Assembly (NCBI GenBank): GCA_000827325.1 | Contig: KN832885.1 | Location: 806,001-870,000, forward strand | Direction: 5' to 3' | Source: Oidiodendron maius Zn | Lineage: Eukaryota; Ascomycota; Leotiomycetes; Myxotrichaceae | DNA length: 64,000 bases | Part shown: in pieces, positions 21,078 to 33,357 of the stretch | Layout of the letters: every line of letters starts with the position of its first letter | Position numbering within the stretch: the stretch's first letter is position 1 | Notes under the pieces: generated by a model | Databases searched by the model: none | The model's input: only the letters and a program-made list of their open reading frames with translations | Told to the model about the DNA's origin: nothing | Translations under genes and position numbers: made by a program

Positions 21078-24000
21078 TCAATGACCAGCACGAGCCAGAG
21101 ACACCACAGAGTAAGACTCCGATGTGAATTGCAATTCCCCTCTTTCTTCCATTCCAGCCGGATCAACATAAAGACGCATATCGATTCTGTCCTTATCGAG
21201 ATTAAAGACGCGAAGGATTACATAGACTTCAGCTGATGCTTGAGAGCCCAGTTTCATTTGTTGCATCTAAATCTCGTCAGCCTTGAAGCAGTCCAATTTC
21301 CAGACGGCAAACATACCCTTTGACATTGACTCTTACTCAAAAATAACCGAGTGGCACATTCTTTTGCTGTTGTCTTCACTTCGAGGAAATACTTTGGCGT
21401 CGCACGAGCCCAAATGGACTCGTCCAGGTAACCGTTCGCTATCAGAAGCTGTGTAAATTCTCCTTCTGTATCATCGTATGTAATATCCGCCGTTTCCGCT
21501 CCTCGCCATGGCTCCATGTCGCGGTAATTCTCATGGACCGTCACATACTTGCGGATTGTACTCTGCCAGTTATGGCGACCGAATCCAGGGAGAGAAGTCT
21601 CGAGACGGGAGAGAATCTCAAAGGCCTACACACGTCAGATCTTTGCCTAAACTCCATGGCTTATAATACATACGTAAAGCTCTCCTGCCGCTCCAACTTT
21701 AATGTCATGAGCAAGTTGATTCTCATTCCTGACTCCGAATGGTAAGTCATAATTGTTCACTTCTCTTGCCGCCTCCACTGGAAGAGCATCCAAGAGTTCG
21801 ATGAGGTTAAAAACCCCCTGGGATGGAAACGTTCCTCTTTTATTCCTTGCTGCAGTGATGGTGTTGTCGAGTAGCCGTTGATACTCTACTTGGCTACTTC
21901 CAGGTGTGAATTGGCGCCGTAAATTGTCTGGAAGCACGGGCTCGGCGTTAGGTCTTGGGGGACTGCTGGGGAACTGAATCGGCTGTGGCCGAACACTTGG
22001 CTGATAACTTGCTCGGTAGGTAGAAGTCGCAGTGATAGAGAAGCTGGCGCTTTGGGCGGAAGGGGCAATAGATCCAGGAGTTGCCATTCCCGACTGCGTT
22101 CTTGATTCAATCGATGCGGTTTCACTCTCCTCGGTACGCTCCTGATCAATACCGAAGCTAGGTAAGACGTCATCTGGAGATGATTGCTGGAGCTCTTCCT
22201 CATATTGATCAGGATAAGGTACTGGGACAATACCAGCCTCTTCTAGTATCCCGTCTATAACTTCGTCGCTACACGCGAAAATTGCCACAATGATCGAAAC
22301 AGCTCTTGAATCAAACGCCAAAGTAGAATTACTGTCGACTTCTGCCATCATGGTCTCATTGAATAGCTTCGTGGGAAGCAGCCTAAGATAACAGATCTCT
22401 TGATCTTTTGAATCCTTCGGAATATATATATTCAAACCCTCTAGGCTTTCTTCAATGTGAACCTTTGTTTTGCTTACTTCGACGATAACGGTTTCGCCAA
22501 GAAGGGTATGCTCAAGATTTCCAATGATACCATCGGTTTCGTAAACTGTTGTTTTAAGAAGCAGTTGATAGAGAGCTTGACTGTCGTTCTTGGCACGAGG
22601 GCAACCGAAGTGTGTCGCACAGCTACGAATATAAGCCTCAGATCATCTCAAGGACAAAACTTAGCACGTACCGGGAGAGCGCATAAGCACGTCGTCGCAA
22701 TGACTTAGTCCTCTGGGCACTTGGCTCTGGAAGAATGCCTTCGAAAGAGGATTTTTCAATCACAACTTCAGACAAGTACCCACCGACGCCCATACATGAT
22801 AAAAACGGTTCCAAAGTATTAACTTCTTTGAGACTGAAATCGAGAAAGTCCAACTTTCCTTCAAATGCATCAGCTAAGGGTTGACGGTCAATAACCGAGA
22901 ATCGCGCCAGTATCTCTCGCAGCTCAATTGTCCCATTTGCCTTCCTTACAGGGAATATTTTTGACTCAAGCAACTTGTCCAAGTCCTCGTCGGTCGGGGT
23001 AAACGTGTTGATTTGCCAAATTAGACTCTTGACATCATCGATAGATGGCGAAGATTGTGCGACTCGTTTGAGCTCTTCAACAAGCAAACGCAAATTGGGG
23101 ATTTTGACCTTAAGCACATCCACAAAAAGGACCTTCAAATCTTTATACTGGCCACTGATTGTACTCTTACCTGGCACCTGGGCATCATTTGACCACAGGC
23201 ACGCCGATGGAGCAGTCCACTTTTCGTTCGGCAGATCATAGATCAGCGCATCTTTTTCAAAAGAACCCCTAGAGTTCGTCAAGTCAGTAGTGCCTTCGCG
23301 GTCAGTCACGAGGTCTTCACTTCTTACAGGAATAATCCCAGGTCTTCTGACCCCAGATCCGCTGACATTCTCTGGAGGCGAAGATAGATATCCTGGAGAA
23401 CTTTTATGTCCGGTTTAATTTTTGCCTTTATTTTTCCGAGCTCTTCGGTCAAATCAGTCCAAGAAACGTCTTTAACACCGAGAGTGTTTTGAAAGAAAGC
23501 AGTAAGGGTAGGAGTGTTGAGGTGTGACAGGGAAGGGAGTAAGGCCCATTTTGTTGTCAGGTAGTCAGGTGCATCCCAGAGACAACGTGCCGAATAAGTC
23601 CAAGAGGGCTGCCTTGTCAGATATGAGGGTGCTAGAATGAGGTCATATTCCCAAACAAAGTGTGAAGGATATTCGGGCATTCGGATCCGAACGGGTGATC
23701 TGAATATCCGTAACGTAGCGAGTGGCGGCGCACCATATATTGTGTGGTTATATGCAGCTTAGAACCTTAGACAACTCAATACAACTGATTCCACACACAT
23801 ACTGATGAATCCTTCGATCCTGTAACCTTTGACAGCGTCTAAAGTAAGGCCCAGTAAGCTTTTCGGATGAATCAAAGATGCGGGAAGGGAAGAATAGAGG
23901 AAAGACAATACATACCGGACGACTTTTTTGTCCTCATTGGAATTTTCCGAGACCCAGAGCTTCCTCTGGATGACTTCGTATATCTCATATCGAAATGGGG

Positions 24001-26634
24001 CATCCGATAACTTGCAGTAATACAATATCTGTAACCAGAAATCAAGGTCATCCTCGATCCCTACCTGAAAAACACTCAGAAATTTCCATCCTTTAGTATC
24101 CGGCTCATTTCCTAGTTTGAGAAACGGGAATTTCTCAAAGTCGAGAAACTCGCCACATTTGACTGTAAGCATCTCCGACGGTACGAAAGTCTCTTTTAAT
24201 TCTATTAAGCCAATGTTAGTATTGGGAACTACAACTTCAGATAATTTTGATGCCAAGCCAGCGCTCACAGCTGCGTAGGAAGCCCAATGTGCCTTCAATG
24301 TCCCCAGCAACTTCTCTGGACGTGCTTCGATAACGTACTGGAAAATTGGTGACAATTGCGTGGCATCTTTGGGGTCCGCAAGCCGCGGATAGTTTAATAT
24401 ACCAACGGATTCTTGTAACCAGGCCGTGAATGTGGGGTGGGATCCTCCACGTTTTACTGGAAGAAGCTCGATTCGCTTGCAATACTCTGGATGGATGAAA
24501 GAGCCAACCAGACCACTGTTGTATGGTGCCTCTTCCAAGACCGATCCCATCAGCCCTTGGAAACTATATTCATCGTCACTCTGGAAATACAAGTCTTCCT
24601 CGTCGTGAATTCGTTGGTTCCGATGATTAAATACCCATAGAGAAGTTGATTCGCGGAGCTTAATTGTCGCACCGGAAGAATGGGTTAAATAAAGAAAATG
24701 GAGATCTTTCAAAGATGTCTCGAAGTTGATTGATGTCCTTTCTTCCTTATAGCGTTCCAGTATGAGTACTCTAATGTCTTGAATAGAGGCAGGTTTAACG
24801 CCAAGTTTGACAAAAAGATTCTTTCTGGTCGGGTTCGTGGTGGCATTTTCATCGACAATTCTTAATCCAAGATCGGTTGGGATGAGTATCCCATCAACAC
24901 GAGGGAAGAATACAGCGCCTTCAGTGATTGCTGTCCAATTTCCATTCTGTAGTGGGATACATGGTAGTCGGGTTACATCTCGTGTCAGATTTTTCAAGTC
25001 TTCTTCAAATGGTCGCAGCAAAACTTTCGCGGTCCTCGTGTGCCAGTCATCATTTGTTTCCGGTGATTTGAACTTGGACCTAGAACTCGGCCATTTCAAA
25101 TCCTGTCGGAAACGGGCCATTACAGCTCGAATGTCCATTACACCTAAACCTAGGCTTTGGAGAGCCTCTATATCTTTCTGTTGGTATTCTGATGCAAGAT
25201 ACATTTCCTCGTCCAAATCGGCAACAAGAGCGTCGCCGAATTCATCTTTAAAGCTGTCACCTACTATTTTCAACTGACTAATGGGTCTAAGGGGGCCATG
25301 GCTATGTCCACGTAAGACTGCGTTTTCTTTGAGAAGCTCGTGGATCTTGTCTTTAAGGTGTGCCCAGAAAGGGCTAGGAATATTCTGTGGGATATATCGC
25401 GGCCACTTATATTGGAGAATCGGATGATTGCAAAACTGAAGCACAGCATCCAGAAATGCCTCAGCTATGCCATCAAGAATGGCTTTGTTCCGATGGCGTT
25501 CCACCACATCTTGCCGGTTCGCCTGCGTAACAAAGTCGGATTGGATAAGGAACTACAAGTTGTCAGCCTCATATACATATAAAGTTTAGGTTCACTCACG
25601 GAAAACCCAAAATTCCCAATAGGAAGGTAAGCATAAACCTCCTGGGGGCCAATTATGGGTTCGGATGGGCCGTCGAGGGGAAATGCAAGGACTACTTCTG
25701 CAGCGTCGCTCTCTCGCAGTTCATCCGGTGGTAGATCCTTCAGTAGTTTCCGCGTAATGTGGAATTGCTTGAGAGATGTCTGTGAGAACTCGGAACCTCT
25801 GCGATGGACCTTAATTAAAGTCGCCTGTCCGGAGGATTCGTCCACATTGCGTGAGAATGTAGTAGACACTGCATCGTTTCCTGCGAATTCGATTTTCTCA
25901 ATCATAATTTTACTAAGCTTGTTCAAAAAGAGCAGAAAGGTGTCAGGGAGAGTATCGAATTGTGAAAGTAGTTCCGAATAGTCCAATTTATCGAGGAGAG
26001 TTAATGTCATACGGGTCAAAGGATCTGGCAAAGCTGCCTCGGCAGGTTCCCACACTGGAGTGACCAGGCCCATCCCCCGCGCTCCTGGTGAATGCTCGAA
26101 GAAGAATGAAAAGGGGCCTGATTGGATATGAACTTTTGATGCGACCATAAAGACGGACTTGAATCCGATGCCCTTTTCGCCAATATACTGCTGTGCACCA
26201 TCCTTCTTCTTAGTGCTCTGTCCAACCTTGCATATTGCTACGACATTTTCGGTGGTAAATCCATCTTCATTGGAATCGATAATTATTTTGTTGGGATATA
26301 TCGTAAACTTGATGTAGGGCTCAGCACCGCTGGAAGCAGCTCTCCTATAATTGTTGTCTTCGGCATTTTGGATCAATTCGAAAGCAAATCGTGCGTGGCT
26401 TTTGTAGAGGTTTGTTGCTAGTCTACGGTATTGTCAACAATTGCTAATAGGCCTTTAATAGGGTGCATACGTTCTGACTGCAATCCCGAGGCTGTCTTGG
26501 AGAATATCTATCGCTTCAAGTGCTTCCTGATCGCTCGCATCACGCGCTCTTTGGCTAATCCATCCATAACCACGCGCGATCCTTTGGACAAGCTGCTGAG
26601 CTTCCGCGTGAGATATGGTATCGTTGGTGGGCAT
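21078..26634 (-). CDS. NO VEIN-like protein: HSP90-type ATPase plus DUF3883
   Basis: Eight exons join in frame: 26634-26471, 26422-25600, 25552-23916, 23699-23328, 23268-22672, 22622-21674, 21625-21317 and 21266-21078, giving 1679 residues. The apparent earlier start at 26715 is a TTG. The N-terminus is a GHKL ATP-binding domain of the sacsin/HSP90 kind: FAFELIQNAEDNNY carries the Mg-binding Asn, and YIGEKGIGFKSVF the lid glycines. A long central region is family-like (CLWDAPDYL, CATHFGCPRAKND). The C-terminus is the DUF3883/NOV_C domain: DIKVGAAGELYAFEIL, EGEFTQLLI, FLEVKTT and FLSKSQCQRM. Related proteins occur in plants and many fungi; the function in fungi is unknown. The 216-bp third intron is much longer than the rest (about 47-60 bp) and may be mis-modelled. 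Confidence 0.85.
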
Positions 26635-27837
26635 TATGGTATAGTTTCTGCTCCCTGGTAATGAACAATTCACTGAACCGGGGGGACCTTCATTTGGAAC
26701 CTCAGTAATTTTCAAACAAATTTATACTAGGCATTCAGTAGGAATAAAAACGATATTGCGGATTGAAAAGCTCTACAATTGATTATTGACAGATATACCT
26801 TCCCATATCCCGGTCATGACGCCACCAACATGCAGGAGGTCAACTTGTGACACCTCAGCCTCGTCGTTTGTTTCAATCTTGACGGCGAACCGAACAGTCG
26901 GGATCACTAACTCGAAAATCATCCAATACATTTGAACAGTTCCATTACACCTTCTTCATCCGTTCACCCGCTCTCACAGGCTATCCCCTGATACATCTGC
27001 AGGACGTCCGGAGAAGCGATCATGCAGAATTACCGCCGCCTAGATGCTCTTGACCACGGTCCCCTCTTCCTAAACGCGAGGGGGCAGAAAATGTAACAAT
27101 GTACCTTTAAAATCTGTGCCTTTATAAATTTCGATACTATATCAAGTAATATTTGCTGGCAATCATAATATAAAGCAATGCATCTCATCTCGACGATGTT
27201 ATTGCGTACTTTGTATGTGAATTATTGCGGTAATCCCAGAACGACATTTCTTCCTATCCACCTCGAACGAGGTTAGTAACTATCGCCGCTCTACTCAAGT
27301 ACTACTCCAGTTACTCAGTCACGTTCTTGCTTACTATTTGGCTCTACTGTACGAAAGCTGTCAACTTTACACGACTCTATTCAGGGAGACCAAGTCGGCT
27401 CTCGCGCACCTCCCTTGTAACGCGGCGGTCTGGTGTTACGCTAGAGAAACGCTCAAACAAATAGGTCGAAGTCTGAATGAAGCATATTACGTATATACGA
27501 GTATTAAAGAGGGGAAAGAAGAAGGCGAGAGCTAGAGAGTGAGCTGCGTGAGGTATTTATATGTCCTTATATTTTATTACGTGTGGTAGCCTTATTTGGA
27601 GTTCTACTAGCAAAACTCGTGGAATAAATTCGTGAACTTCAAGCCAAAGCTATCTAGATTACATTATTATAGTTTCGACTGCTTTGGCTTTATATATGAA
27701 TAAGGGACGCACGCGATCTTGCAGTATTTTATAGTATATTACTTCAGGTATAACTACTTCGAGAAGTAATATTTTAAGCTCACCGGATCTGGCCTCGTGG
27801 AAGCAGAGATACGTATTTCACACAGCGGGGCAAATCC
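26635..27837. other. Intergenic, AT-rich, nothing recognised
   Basis: This spacer lies between the NO VEIN-like gene start and the 3' end of a HET gene. A 65-codon frame at 27338-27535 has no family resemblance. The part after 27540 is strongly AT-rich. I see no complete element. Confidence 0.45.
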
Positions 27838-29403
27838 CTAAGCACCACCTCCACCTCCAGGACCCATCGTCGCCATATTATTCATATTGCTTGCAGCCAT
27901 CAGGTTCATGGCGTTCAGGTTCAGGTTCATGGCGTTCTGGTTGATGATGTTCATGTTTTGCGCGTTGGCTGCGTTAGCTGCGTTGCGTGCCGCCGTGTCT
28001 CGGAGGGTGCTGTAGTGGCTCCAGAGAGGCTCGTCGAGCTGGAGGAATGCCATGCCCGGTGGCTCATGGATCCGGGCAGTATTGTGAAGATTATACCAGT
28101 TCCCATTCTCCTTCTGTGTCGTCCGCCACTGCCTCGTAATAGAGATGATTTGCTCCGCGGTCTGCGAAGCTTTTGTCTGTGGCAGTATCCATTGCTTTCG
28201 TTCTGGTTTTAGGAGGCCGAATAAATCGAAGGCTTTGGCGATGGTTGCAATCACAATGCTGTTTTGTGTTTTGTACTGGTTGTTGTCGAACAAGACGTCC
28301 ACGATCTCTTCGGCGTGATCGAAAGTCAACCTTAAGCCGCGGAAGAGCTTTGGTATGCGCCACACCCCATCGTCGGGGACCTTACTGCCGCTCCCCATAG
28401 CTCGTGGAAGTTTCAGCATGCAGATGTCGATGAACAGCATCTGAGCAGAGATACTGTAATTTGGTGTTATCGAAGGACTCTTCCTCAGATCTTCCAGTGC
28501 CAGTAACCCATAGACGTGGTCCAACATTACCTCGCACTCGGTGTATTGGAAATTAAAGGCGAGCTCGAAGATGTCTATATTGGCAAAATACGGTGTCCCC
28601 CTGCTAAAAAGCCCATGATGCTTTTGATTTCGTTTCCAGAAATACAGCAGAAATGACCTCGGAATGCCGTCTAATTTCCCTTTGTTTTTCATCATCATAC
28701 GCATGAAGTGATCTTGCAGTGGCCTGGTGAAGATCAAGTCTCGATCCATGTGGTCCGAGCCGCAGAAGACGATCACCGACCGCGCAAGCAAGAACTCCTG
28801 TACAATCCAGGTCCGGTTCCAGTACGACCGCGAAAGCAGGGCCGTCCAGGCCGCGACCCGGTCGGCGCGAGAGGCTTGGGTCGCGCGCCTCACACGTCCT
28901 GCGACGGCAACTGGCATGGCCAGCAAAGGAACGAAAGGGATCATCATCACGCCCCGCGGAATCTTCGAGACGGCATCCTCAAAGTGGGCGCCGAAAACCA
29001 GCTCGCTGTTTCGGTCGTGCTCGCCGAGCCAGACCAGCACCCTCTTCGCGCGCATGTAGATCTCGCTCATCAAGGCGACCTGGCGCCCCTTCTCCTCACC
29101 ATCTCGTTGGTTGATGCAAATGGCATCTGCGTAGATGACCTGAGCACTCTGGCCGAATGCCCGCAGCCTCTTCAGAAACTGCCCGAGGTTGTGACGGATG
29201 GTGAACGGCTCCTTGTCGATAAAGATTTCAGCGTTATTCTTTGACTCGGGGCCCCATTCATACGACAGCGCATCGAACGTAGGCTTGTCCTCGAGGTTGA
29301 CATGTCGTAGCGTCATTTGTATCGGTGTGGCTTCCGCGCCGGGGAGGAGCGTGAGGAGGCGGAACTGCCGTGTGGCCAGGGGTTGGTATAATAGCTCTGA
29401 CAT
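27838..29403 (-). CDS. HET-domain protein
   Basis: This is a single-exon 521-residue protein. The start is the ATG at 29403; the frame extends upstream only to a TTG. The HET domain begins about residue 40 with FDALSYEWGP and includes NLGQFLKRLR, VIYADAICINQRD and ALMSEIYMRAKRVLVWLGE, the standard order of HET motifs. Residues about 190-215 (RSYWNRTWIVQEFLLA) are also typical. The C-terminal 60 residues are low complexity, rich in Asn, Ala and Met, and end in a Gly run; such tails can be prion-like or simply disordered. HET domains trigger incompatibility cell death when released by an NLR or other sensor. Here the domain is solitary. The gene is clearly more GC-rich than its AT-rich 3' flank. 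Confidence 0.88.
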   Translation of the reverse strand: MSELLYQPLATRQFRLLTLLPGAEATPIQMTLRHVNLEDKPTFDALSYEWGPESKNNAEIFIDKEPFTIRHNLGQFLKRLRAFGQSAQVIYADAICINQRDGEEKGRQVALMSEIYMRAKRVLVWLGEHDRNSELVFGAHFEDAVSKIPRGVMMIPFVPLLAMPVAVAGRVRRATQASRADRVAAWTALLSRSYWNRTWIVQEFLLARSVIVFCGSDHMDRDLIFTRPLQDHFMRMMMKNKGKLDGIPRSFLLYFWKRNQKHHGLFSRGTPYFANIDIFELAFNFQYTECEVMLDHVYGLLALEDLRKSPSITPNYSISAQMLFIDICMLKLPRAMGSGSKVPDDGVWRIPKLFRGLRLTFDHAEEIVDVLFDNNQYKTQNSIVIATIAKAFDLFGLLKPERKQWILPQTKASQTAEQIISITRQWRTTQKENGNWYNLHNTARIHEPPGMAFLQLDEPLWSHYSTLRDTAARNAANAANAQNMNIINQNAMNLNLNAMNLMAASNMNNMATMGPGGGGGA

Positions 29404-30299
29404 TATGTCTACGACTGTCGAGTCTTGAGGTGTGTTCACGCTCTTTCGCAACGTTGGGGAACACCGATGACTCTTTATGGAGATGCCCGTGCCAGATTTT
29501 GGTACAGGACTTCTGTCTGAGTTAAGGTAAATATTTTAGGAATTGTTGGTTGAATTGTTGGTGCTACATTCTGCGGCGCAGCGCAGCGGGCTGCAGTTGG
29601 TGTTGGTTGTTCAGCTGCCTGAAATTCTAACGTATATCGTTTCGTACGGCTCTTGCTGAACAGGGATACATGATCACCTCCATGCAGCATCTTCGTCCAG
29701 GTGGCAGGGGAGCCAGAATAAATTCCCTCCTTAACGTCATCACTATGTTGATGGGTTGAAAAGGGTGGCTATTACAGTAGCAATATCCGAAAGCAGACAA
29801 TAAGGAAACTATAGCCGATTCGCGAGGGCCACAAGAAGATCCCTGAGCGTGATCCAGTGGACTCATTAAGTACTCAGGGGCTAGGGCTGCTCAGGCCCCA
29901 TCGTAGCCACAAAAAAAAAGTCTGCCAAACACACTCCCACCCACAAACTCAAATGAAATTTTCTCAAGACTCTATCATTATAGTTTGACGGTTCTCAGCA
30001 TCGGACGCCGTGGACATTCGGTGTAGGTGCTGCGCCGATCCGCCACCTTCGATCGACCAGTGTTCCGAGCTCTGCGCCCGGCATCGCGATTTCTTACGTC
30101 GGGGCTGCTGGACTGAAATGTCGTGACTATTATATCTTTCGAGCCACATCACCCGGAGATTCCAGAGCAACTGTTCATAACTACCACATTTATCTTGTAA
30201 CAAGATCCTAAATTCGAAATATAAATTTTAATGGACTATTTAACGAGCATAGCCTTTCTAAACAACACCTTCAACTCGTGGCGGCTTTTACTGACGAAG
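29404..30299. other. Intergenic, nothing recognised
   Basis: This holds the promoter side of the HET gene and the 3' side of the next gene. Short open frames only; a run of nine A lies near 29911. Confidence 0.45.
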
Positions 30300-32076
30300 C
30301 TATGCCCTATGTATAACGATCCTCCTGTCATCACCGTATTCCAGATAAACTCGCCTCCATGAACCACGACAAAATATGGCAAGAATGGCCATTTTGTTCC
30401 GAACCGTTATCCGACCCCCTGTAAAGTCTACCAATCCTTGCCAATTGGTCCCAAAGTGTTCGAACAGAGCTGAGAGATGTCTCTCGTCCCGTACATTCCA
30501 GTCGTCCTGGAAAATTGGCTCACCCCGGTGATCCGGTATATGACGAGGCAAGGATGTATGGAGATCAGGACTGCCCTGGTCCTCGAAGAGATTTTTGGAG
30601 ATGTCTGAATCGACAAGGTGAGGATCTTTAGCAGTGTTCATCGATGTTTTGATACGAACTCGTCGAAAGAGGGCCATCTCATCGTCTTCGTCAATGGATC
30701 TCTTCGCCTTCAATTCAGATGAGCTGCCATCCAAAGCCGGTCTGTTTTGCTTTCGATCGCATTCATTACTGGGAACGTGATCCGTCATCAAAAAAACAGG
30801 TATAGGTTGGGCTGACGTCCCGAGGACGGATCGTCTGTATATCATCTTACACTTGCCACACTCAATGTCTTCGTCCTCTGCAAAATCGGTACCGGGACTT
30901 GCGTGACATATTGGACAGGACGTGGTCGATGGCTTGGCAGAATGGAAGATCATGCTCATTGCCACATACTGTCCCGGATGGAAGCAAGTCTCCCATGGCA
31001 AGGTAAGATTTATATCTCTCTTTGACGCCAAGTCTTGGATAGCAAATTCTCCTCTTTTGACTTTCGCAGCGCCTATTTCGATATTTCTAAAATTGTCTTG
31101 GAGAACATGGATAAAAGCCTAAAGGTGTGAGCACAGACTGAGATCGTGTAACACAAGAGCGGGAACAGACTTCAACCGAAGTTATAAATTCCAAGAAAAA
31201 TGGTCTCTCTTCGCCTAAAGCGTCAATTAAATATACAGGCCGCTGTCGTTCAATCCGGCCAGGTATTCTTGTAATGATGTTCTGGATATTAAGGACGATA
31301 TGGAAGATCTGCACATTTGTCCGGCTTGTCCCACGTCAAAACTTTAACATCTTAGCTTATCTGCAGCTCAAACTCACATAATACTTGCTGTCACCTCTAG
31401 CAACTCTCTCCCCTGTTGCAAACCACTAGACCTAGATGAGCAAGAGGTGCAGTAGAAAATAAGGTGGGCCAGCTTACGTCGATACAAGCTCTATCATCTG
31501 AGCCATCTTTTGCATACACCCAAAATAAGAGTCCTGCACCAGGCCCATCAATGTCCTATAATTTTCTTGATTTCTTTTCCCATTGTTTCTCGTCGCATCC
31601 CTGAAATATCAGCGCTTCAATATGGACATAACTTCCTAAGAAACTCACATATGTACCGTCATTAGCAACATGTCAATGCTCTCCGTATGTGCCAGCAGAT
31701 CTGCCCTAAGCCTTACCACGTCCTCTTTCCGGCACAAGGCCCATTTCACCTTTCTCCATGTATCTCTCACTGTATTGCCACTTCCTCCCGCTCTCAAACT
31801 CGGCTGGTATTTCGCTATCTTCGCTAGAAAGGCATCGATCGTTCTCTGACACTGCGACGCTGCCTGTCGCAATGCAATAGCTTCCGCGTGCTGTACGTCA
31901 TCTAGATCGAGGCGTTTGACACGAAGGAGGGCCGTCTCGAGTGTATAGAGTTGCGATATGAGAGCCTGGTACTCGGTCGAGGAGCCACCGCTTTCTCGCA
32001 AGGCATTCAAGACTGTGGAGACAAGCTCGACGGCCGCGATGAAGTCGCCAGTAGAAAATCCGAATCCGGCGGACAT
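30300..32076 (-). CDS. Fungal ULD-like protein with zinc knuckle and SANT-like C-terminus
   Basis: Five exons join in frame: 32076-31649, 31600-31478, 31431-31378, 31324-31171 and 31118-30300, giving 525 residues. The N-terminal 200 residues are a helical regulatory domain of the type found before fungal NACHT/ankyrin proteins (FSTGDFIAAVELVSTVLNA; DATRNNGKRNQENYRTLMG). Then a ubiquitin-like (ULD-type) domain starts at VYLIDALGEERPFFLEF and runs to LPWETCFHPGQYVAMSMIF. A Cys4 knuckle follows (CPIC and CGKC). Near the C-terminus, LSALFEHFGTNWQGLVDF resembles the SANT/Myb helix set found at the end of related proteins, so a DNA- or chromatin-linked role is possible. The function of this architecture is not established. 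Confidence 0.8.
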
Positions 32077-33044
32077 AGGATGCGATGAGAGATCATGACA
32101 GGAGTGTCGGTCTGCAAATTTTAGGTTTTGTTGAGGTGAGTATTCGACGAGGCTCTGCTCTTGAGCTGACTGCTGGAATATATTCAGCCTAATTTGTCAG
32201 GCAGCTCAACACTACAACATGGCGACAAAGCCTAATATAACATGACTCTTATGTGCCCGTACTAAAATCTGTTATCATTATAAAATTCTCTAGATTCTTC
32301 TAAACAAAATTCTAACAGAACCATGGAGTTATCATATTATATCTTAACTCAAGCCGCAGCACATCTAAGGTTTACCATCGCACGGGATGATGGTCAAGTA
32401 ATACAATGCCAAAAATTGATCTGTACTTGACACGTTGCGCATTTTTAGATCAGAGGAAACTGAGCGGATATTGTAGCCAGCCAGGATATCCGATATGCCC
32501 ATCATCTCCATTTCCCGCAAGATTTACAGTCAAGTGGTCTACCCGTCCCATTTCCGCTCCTCCTCTACCGAACGTTTCTCATACTTCTGCCTGTCTTAAT
32601 CTCGTCCCTTCAAAGCTTTCTTTCATTTAACTTCCTCAAATGCTACTTTAAGTAATCTTTCCTAGCAAAGCCGCCTCGTCCTAATCTGTTGCAGCCAGGA
32701 GCAGTGCATCCGTGAAGTTTGATATCAGGATACACTTTCCGATGACGATTCAGCTCGTGGATTCTCTTATAATGTTTCGTGCATGAGAATCCTTTCTACT
32801 GCTTAACTTAAGTAGTTATTATAGAAATGCGTATATATTCATACTGTACTATGGCTGTAAAATGATTGGATATTAACGCCCATGTTTGAGTAAGTATACT
32901 TTCTGCTACAACTCCTTTATTGAAAGAATAGGTGACTATATTATTATGTATGAAGTTAAAGGATAGAAATCACACTATAACATCCGATTTAAGGCATATA
33001 AGCAGTTGAGCTCCCCCGAACACCACGTTGAATTTACTATATCT
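32077..33044. other. Intergenic, nothing recognised
   Basis: This is AT-rich sequence with one 74-codon plus-strand frame (32406-32630) lacking any family resemblance. No RNA gene or repeat is seen. Confidence 0.45.
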
Positions 33045-33357
33045 CTATGAGGGCCTTGTGCTGTCTTCTTTCATCACCTTATCAAAACACTCCAATTGAG
33101 AACTGATTCTTTTCCCATGATTTTTCTTAGCCTTTTTCCGATTCCCTTTGGCCATATTGCTAGCATAAGAGATGTACTCCGTAATTGTCGGGTCCGCGTT
33201 TAGATATTCATGCATCTGGTAGGATATTTCTGAAGTTTTGCCCCTGAAAAAGAATGAGCTGAGCTGAGCTTTGAGATTGAGGGATAATCTAGGACACATA
33301 CCTGGCACCATATTCGCCAGATAGTTGGAAGAAAGTGGAATTGGACTTGTCGGACAT
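33045..33357 (-). CDS. Small basic hypothetical protein (84 aa)
   Basis: Two exons, 33357-33302 and 33243-33045, join in phase across a 58-bp intron with GTATGT and a TTTTCAG acceptor. The encoded protein starts MSDKSNSTFFQLSGEYGAR and has 84 residues. It carries a strongly basic patch (KGNRKKAKKNHGKR, about 52-65) that could be a nuclear or nucleic-acid-binding signal. I do not recognise the family. The longer apparent open frame to 33389 starts with TTG and reads through the intron, so the two-exon model is preferred. It sits alone between larger genes. Confidence 0.55.

Noticed and set aside
28708-29244. A 178-codon plus-strand frame opposite the HET gene
   Set aside because: It is antisense to the GC-rich HET gene with no domain of its own.
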